This document shows positions 58,327 through 64,000 of a stretch of 64,000 nt of DNA, in pieces (the first letter of the stretch is position 1; each line of letters starts with the position of its first letter). A model generated the notes under the pieces. The model made no database searches and was not told the origin of the DNA. It saw nothing but the letters and a program-made list of their open reading frames with translations. The position numbers were made by a program, and so were the translations under genes. Location: the NCBI GenBank assembly GCA_022818135.1, contig JAFMSR010000018.1, positions 24,664,498 to 24,728,497 of the forward strand, in the 5' to 3' direction. Source of the DNA: Saxidomus purpurata. Taxonomy: Eukaryota; Mollusca; Bivalvia; Venerida; Veneridae.

Positions 58327-58945
58327 TTAACAACTCGATCACGAGGGCGGACACATATTGATATTAATAAAATGATTTTTTTCTGTGTTTGTAAGAAAAT
58401 TATCATGTAATGGACGGAACAAAGTTTGGATTATTGGATTATTTTGTTGTTTATTTGCTATATAATGCGCTTGACAATATTTCCCATAAAACAATTTCAA
58501 TTGCATTACTGACAGGCGCAAGTACGGAAAAAAGTCATACTATAAAAACAAACCAACTGTCAACCGGACGGAAGAGCGACAGACAAATATCTAGTTCAAT
58601 CCTTTTTAGTAACTCATCGGACATAAGAATTGCAGTTACAATACACACTTCTTTCTTTTCTTTTTCTTGGGTCTGACTTTCTTTTTCAACTCTACTTCAG
58701 TTATTTACAGCCGGACAGTTCACCTAACAACCGTTCCTCGGAAGTACCAGTACATAAACTCTCATCTTCCATTTCGGAAGCGGGGTTCGAATCCTATACT
58801 TCTGTCAGTGAGAGGTTAAGTGATTTCAAGCCGGCACTTTAACAACTCGATCACGAGGGCGGGCACATATTGTTATTCATAAAACGATTTTTTTCTGTTT
58901 GTAAGAAAATCATCATGTAATGGAGAAAAGGACGGAACAAAGTGA
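58327..58945. repeat. direct repeat pair, about 100 bp, 514 bp apart
   Basis: 58327-58425 and 58841-58943 share aacaactcgatcacgaggg, cacatattg, gtaagaaaat and catgtaatgga, then ggacggaacaaagt. The later copy has a 10-bp extra (gaaaaggacg region). The 415 bp between them holds GGTTCGAATCC at about 58787, a B-box-like sequence. Origin unclear: local duplication, or flanks of an insertion. Confidence 0.7.
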
Positions 58946-59225
58946 AAATTGTGTAAAGATGCCAGTATATAAATAGCCAAAAGATAGGTGTGCTAGCTTG
59001 AAGACTAGACACGCGTTCTAAGCGTACATTGGTGCATGAACCTCTTTGCCTCGTGTATGGTTTCTTTATTTTGTGTTATATCGCAGTAGAGGGTTTAGAT
59101 TGTTTAGAGTCCCAGCCGACCCTGTGAGTTCTCCTTAGATGATGCAGACTGAAGAAACATATGCAAGGGAATACGGGTACTAGACTCCGGTGGTACTTTT
59201 ATGCACCCAAACACTCAAACCTATA

Positions 59226-59735
59226 TTTTTAAACAGGTTTTTAAAAAAAAACATACTAATTAGAATGGCTCATCAGGTTTTTAAAAAAAAACATACTTTT
59301 TAGAATGGTTCGTTATCAATGATGTCAGCCCAGATGTTTCTTACTTGATGGTAAAGATTTTTTTAGAAGTTGTAATTTTTACATTCACAACTCAAGGGAT
59401 TCAATGAATATTTAATATTATACAAAACATATAAGAAGATATCAGATTTATGTCTGGAAAAATATTTCTTTACATATTTTTAAACAAGTTTTTTAAAAAA
59501 AACATACTTATTAGAATGGCTCATCAGGTTTTTTATTAAAAAAACATACTTTTTAGAATGGTTCGTTATCAATGATGTCAGCCCAGATGTTTCTTACTTG
59601 ATGGTAAAGATTTTTTTAGAAGTTGTAATTTTTACATTCACAACTCAAGAGATTCAATGAATATTTAATATTATACAAAACATATAAAAAGATATCAGAT
59701 TTATGTCTGGAAAAATATTTCTTTACATATTTTTC
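59226..59735. repeat. tandem duplication, about 250 bp units, two copies
   Basis: 59226-59473 and 59474-59735 both contain agaatggctcatcagg, tttttagaatggttcg, gatgtcagcccagatg and atatcagatttatgtctgg. Differences are mostly in poly-A/T lengths, so the duplication is recent. Confidence 0.88.
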
Positions 59736-59884
59736 TTTCATAATCAACTCTTATCCTGTTTATTTTTTAAATGTACTCTTCCACCTATCAATTTGAACAG
59801 TACCATTCATTAATTGTTTGCAGAGGTATATTTCAGTGAAAAAGTATTGACTGAGATTCAAACAGTGCAGATCATGATTAGACT

Positions 59885-60385
59885 GTACGGATGTTTTAGA
59901 AGTTTTTGTTAAAGATTTTTATAAAGTCAAATATCTTGAATACTATCAAAGGTATTGACTTGAAACTCAAAATATATGTTTACCATCAACATTTACACCA
60001 GAGGAAACAATCCCTATAACTCTGTTTTGATTTTTGGTAGATTTATGCCCTTTTTTAACAAAGAATTCTTTTAAAAAGATTTTATAAAGTCAAATATTTT
60101 GAATACTTTCAAAGGTGTTGACTTGAAACTCAAATTATGTGTCCACCATCAACATATTCACCTGGGGAAACAATCCCCATAACTCTGTTTTGATTTTTGT
60201 TAGACTTATGCCCCTTTTAACTTAGAAATTTTAGTTAAAGATTTTTATAAAGTCAAATATCTTGAATACTATCAAACGTATTGACTTGAAACTTAAAATA
60301 TATGTTTACTATCAACATCTTCACCAATGTTTTTGATTTTTGACATATTTATGCCCCTTTTTAGTTAAAATTTTGTCGCAGTTTT
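59885..60385 (+). repeat. HL5-type tandem array without termini
   Basis: Three to four units of about 145 bp: agatttttataaagtcaa, atcttgaatactatcaaag, gttgacttgaaactcaa, ataactctgttttgattt. They match the unit behind the hairpin at 57051. Both hairpin ends are missing. Confidence 0.78.
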
Positions 60386-61607
60386 TACCAGACTATTATT
60401 AGAAATACTCGAAATGGCTTACATTTGAAATGTCATAGAATAATTATGCAGCATGCAGCGGTCATGCTTTTTTAATTTTATACATATCAATTTTGAAACG
60501 TTACAAAGTTATACAAGGTCATGCATTTCTTTGAAATTATCCCCCCCTCCTCCCCTCAGTTGGCTGACAAAATCCAGAGTAAGGCTTTGCACGTAATGTA
60601 CATTTACAAAGGTCTTTGAACAAGTTTTATATCTTTGACCTTAATTCTTAAAGACATTTACACAATACACCTGTTCTTACCTAAATCAAATAAAAAGGCT
60701 CTAGAGCAACAAAAAGAGAATTACCTTAAATGCAAGTCAGTCATATGGTTTAATGCACTTTTCATCAACATCGCTCACTGCCCTTTTTCGTATCCAAAGT
60801 TAACAGAGTATTTCAGACCCTTACGGCCGAACTCTTAACACAAATTCTTGTCGAATACGACCGAAAAGTAGTTCTATATCATTGTCCTCTGTTTTAAAAA
60901 TTATAAAGTAACAGATCTCAATATTATCAAAACATTACAGAATAGCATAATATTATATTGTTATTTTTCTTATAATTTGTAACTTAAATCAACGAGGTAT
61001 CTGTTCTGTATAGAACTGTTTTCCAACGCGGTTTTTATCGTCAGACCGGTGTGACATGAGAAATGTAGGACCCGTGAAATACGTATCGCTACACCGGATA
61101 CACTAAATTCAGTGTTTCCGCGAGAGCGCGTTTTCTGCGGTTTTGACGCACTCATTTTGTCAATGACACAACAGAAATAGCAAAGAGCGTCTTCTATGAC
61201 GCAATTAAAATGTGTATGATCAAATTACTACAAAAACAACATTTCAAAACCTCTCGAAACGCTTCGAAATGCAAGATAAATTGTTGATAAAATACGCTTC
61301 CGCTATGGGATATGCGTCGTCGTTGTCGTCTGATTTCGGATCGACCCGCATTTTGTACCATTGCGTTTTTGTGTGTGTTGATTCCTATGGTACCGTCATC
61401 ATAGATCGTAGACGCACAACAAGAGATGGTCGACGAACCATAATAGGGGAAGCAAAAATGTCTTTCTGAGTGATTTTAATGATCATTTTGTAGTCATTTC
61501 GATCAGACTGTCACTATTGAAAGGGGTTTAAGTGTGCCAAATAATATCAAAGTTTAATGTCTATGGTTGAATACACTTTTGAAAAATTCGCTTTGTGGGC
61601 AAATTTG
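60386..61607. other. no gene recognised
   Basis: An 85-codon frame at 61212-61469 has no recognised similarity and no splice context. A C/T-rich patch lies at about 60540-60556. Confidence 0.4.
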
Positions 61608-61628
61608 ATGCGCATAATGTCACTTTAA
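61608..61628. repeat. isolated end of the 428-bp MITE family
   Basis: GCGCATAATGTCACTTTAA, preceded by AT, is identical to the right end at 54239-54259. No matching left end was found upstream, so this is a solo end or the partner is too diverged. Confidence 0.75.
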
Positions 61629-62742
61629 TATTAGAGCCTATAATACTTTGAACTTAAGTAGGCTACATGAAATATTTAGTGGTCTCTTACCATTTTTCAT
61701 CGGTTTGCACCATTCAAATTTTACGAATGGAAAGCATTGTGAGTGAAATACGATCGTTTTGATCACGTGAACGCCGATCTAAAGATAAACTGCATATTGA
61801 TAACTTGTTTATGTTGTAGCCGTTCTGGTGAGAATAGCTCCGTCCCAAGTCTACCCCGTGGGTATTAATCTATAACCGGAATAATGCAAGGAAAGCCAAA
61901 GCTGCGCTAGGAGTTACATGGGTATTTACTCGAATTCTTGGAACAAGGTCACTTATCAGGGTGGCTGCAACCCTAGGTTCGTACTCGGGGTGTTTCGTAC
62001 ATTTCCGGGATTAATAACTACCCAGCTGAATCTTAGTTTTCTGATATTTATTGCAGATACCTAGTGTTCATTTAATACGAAACAACAGCACAACTACAAC
62101 CCAGAATTTATCAGTGTACAATCCTATCTAATTAAAGGGTTCCACACCTATGGGAACCTCACCTGTGTATTCTCAGAATAATTGTACGAACTGTTAGAAT
62201 AGGCAAGGACGGTTCCAAAACTGCCACCTGTTCCAACGAAGGGTAGGGATCCAGAAAGGCCCACCAGTCCTAAAAGGCCCAGTCCAGAAAGGCCCATTTA
62301 TCAAAAATACCTGAAAGGCCCATAAACAGTACCAGGAAGTTGGACTTGCATTTTAATCATATGTTTTTTTTCATGTTTTAAACTTTTGTTTTAATGTCTT
62401 GATTACTATTAATTGAACACATTTGATACATGTAAATACCTTTATCGTAAATGGGACTACATCAATGTAACCAATTGGCACTGGTAATTACTTAATGAAT
62501 AAATTAGATAAATACCTTTATAATCAGAGTAACCAATTAGCACTTATAATTACTTAATGAATATGTTTTATCAATATGTAAACATTTTGTTACTTTTAAA
62601 ATAATCATTCATAAGTCTGTTTTTATTTCTATAAATGAAATTTGTAAATAATTAGTGTTATCAAAATAAATTTCATTATTTTATGCACCCTAATGTTTGT
62701 TACTGCGCTACTTTTTTCCCCCGTTTACTTTTGGTTGCATAC
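61629..62742. other. no gene; short GGCCCA-type tandem and a 65-bp duplication
   Basis: Four to five copies of GAAAGGCCCA with spacers lie at 62253-62325. ataccttta...ccaattggcactgg...acttaatgaat occurs twice (62436-62503 and 62511-62564). Otherwise nothing recognised. Confidence 0.55.
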
Positions 62743-62862
62743 AACTACAACTACAAATATTTTATTGCATTAAAATATAACATATTTTATAGCAATTACA
62801 AATACATATAGGACAAAAGACATGCATTTTCAGAAGAGCACATGATGTTATTGTATACAATT

Positions 62863-63375
62863 TTAGTTCCTAGTTAAATTTGCATAGTAAATGTATTTCG
62901 ACAAATTATTAACATTTTTCGATCTTACAGACATTAAATTTGTAAATTTCTGTTTTGTTGGCCATGTAGAAAAGTGCCGTTTTATGAATTTCGATCTGAG
63001 TTCCGAAAATTTAGGGCAAATCAGTAAAAAATGATACTCGTTCTCTATTTGACCTGTATTGCAGTTTCTACAGAGTATGTCAGTTCTAGGAAGATTGTTA
63101 ATTCGTCCGTGTTCAACAGGTAAATCATGAGACGATGTACGAAATCTAGAGAATGCATTTCTGAATTTTAATTCTGTAACGATATCAAGATAATTTTCAA
63201 AATCAAATGAATGTTTGAACAAACAGTATGTAACCAGTCGAGTAGAGTTATTCATTGATGAATACCAGTTTCGTTTATAGATATCTAATATTCGCTGTTT
63301 AATAGTAAAATAATTTATAAACATATGTGATTGGTTTTCCCACATATATGATAATCCTACTTGGTCCAAGATAGT
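62863..63375 (-). pseudogene. LINE-D C-terminal domain
   Basis: About 168 codons: VGLSYMWENQ, RILDIYKRNWYSSMNNSTRLVTYCLFKHSF in consecutive blocks, LKFRNAFSRFRTSSHDLPVEHGR, then a C-x2-C...H...C cluster (CRNCNTGQIENEYHFLLICP). This text is characteristic of the C-termini of a LINE group common in aquatic animals. No internal stop. The reading frame is interrupted upstream by the insertion at 63376. Confidence 0.82.
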
Positions 63376-63827
63376 CTTATTATTCTATGTTTTTCGGTGG
63401 TTTATCGAAATATAACGGTGAATTATATCCTGATAAACTCACTGTTCACTCAGTGAAGTTATCAAAATCTTCTTCCCGGAATAACATCGAATAACATCAA
63501 AAAGTAAACCGAGCGTAAAGAATGTTGGAAACCATACGCCGATGACGTCGTTAAAATGACGTCATAAATGTTTTGCTTTCTGATGACGTTTCCCGCGATT
63601 TTCAACATTTTATTAAAACAAGCTCAACAAAAATAGAGTTATAAACATAAAATAAACACAAAAATTGTTGGTATCGATGTCATATCACGATAATTTCACT
63701 CGTGAACACTAAAAGTAGTTATTTTCATTCGTGGCTACGCCACTCGTGAAATATCACTTTTGGTGCCCACTCGGTGAAATTATATCGTGATCTTACATCG
63801 AAACCAACAATTATCCTCTATATGTTA
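63376..63827. mobile_element. foldback element M4 inside LINE-D
   Basis: Foldback 63663-63812 with arms AATTGTTGGTATCGATGT and ACATCGAAACCAACAATT and apex GTGGCTACGCCAC. To its left is a single-copy module with TGACGTCG and TGACGTCA (63543-63550, 63557-63564). It separates two blocks of the LINE-D protein. TA dinucleotides occur at both edges, though an exact TA join is off by one base from restoring the frame. Confidence 0.75.
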
Positions 63828-64000
63828 AATGCCCAATTGTTCCCATTGTATGTTAATCCGTTTTCAGCATCATTGCAAGTTTTAAAAAGTATAGTTCGCT
63901 CCCTTAACTTTAAAAGTTTTAACCAGTACCTAATTAGTATTAGTTTTCTGTGTATCAACATTGGTATACGACCCAGTTCGCCATACAGAGTATTTAAATT

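Larger units (their letters stand above)
62743..64000 (-). mobile_element. LINE-D 3' portion, runs off the window
   Basis: The minus strand ends AATAAAATATTTGTAG plus TTGTAG repeats (62743-62765). Upstream, 63375-62863 encodes the LINE C-terminus, and 64000-63828 an earlier block (LYGELGRIPMLIHRKLILIRYW, NNWAFNI). These are separated by a foldback element. The 5' part lies beyond the window. Confidence 0.8.

Noticed and set aside
58780..58800. tRNA or SINE at a GGTTCGAATCC word
   Set aside because: No A box at the right distance upstream and no clover-leaf pairing.
61212..61469. 85-residue frame as a host gene exon
   Set aside because: No recognised domain, no convincing splice sites, and it sits in unannotated AT-rich sequence near a MITE end; cannot be supported.

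Overview
The window is a stretch of AT-rich animal nuclear DNA, most likely from a bivalve mollusc. That reading rests on spliced transposase genes, long microsatellite tails, and many interspersed repeats of kinds I associate with bivalve genomes (tandem units of about 150 bp behind a (GTCY)n or (GGTC)n microsatellite, and LINE tails ending in (ATT)n). Species cannot be named from the sequence. I recognise no host protein-coding gene, rRNA, functional tRNA or CRISPR array. Nearly everything identifiable is a transposable element or a relic of one, often nested.

Layout. 1-1405: two tRNA-derived SINEs and Helitron-like fragments. 1411-10844: a complete hAT-type DNA transposon with matching ends and a 5-bp target duplication. 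Its transposase has two exons (2797-3119 and 8394-10446) joined across a 5.3-kb intron, and is broken by one in-frame TAA. The intron carries satellite-bearing Helitron-like elements and a tandem duplication containing a damaged second exon 1. 10850-18207: degenerate Helitron-like repeats, minisatellites, and a 2-kb transposon with 391-bp inverted ends. 18628-19776: a Helitron-like element whose empty site survives in a paralogous repeat near 38.35 kb. 19926-21235: a LINE end with an apparent 5' inversion. 21268-22045: a composite foldback element. 22741-27953: a second hAT-like element without a recognisable transposase, containing a 30-bp minisatellite and a Tc1 relic with long inverted ends. 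30145-31276: a full-length Helitron-like element. 35596-41440: a short inverted-repeat element, two Tc1 elements and their host repeats. 43-53 kb: LINE relics, including a LINE invaded by three foldback elements and by a second, almost intact LINE. 53832-54259: a 428-bp inverted-repeat element. 57-60.4 kb: Helitron-like arrays. 62743-64000: the end of another LINE, split by a foldback element and running off the window.

For reference, Helitron-like non-autonomous families are called HL1 (AGCTCACC end), HL2 (ATACCCCC end), HL3 (ATACGCCC end), HL4 (AACCAGG end), HL5 (AGCTYGAC end) and HL6 ((GGAC)n next to 350-bp units). HL1-HL5 have unrelated interiors but share a plan: a 5' stem-loop, usually with a C-GAA-G apex, then a GC-rich microsatellite, then tandem units. 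Where the far end is present there is a subterminal inverted copy of the 5' stem, a second hairpin, and a terminal CTTGTT-like motif. This shared plan, and the foldback elements that carry CRE-like TGACGTCA motifs, are the most interesting observations. The region around 3.7-6.3 kb shows deletion-biased differences that look more like unpolished assembly than biology.
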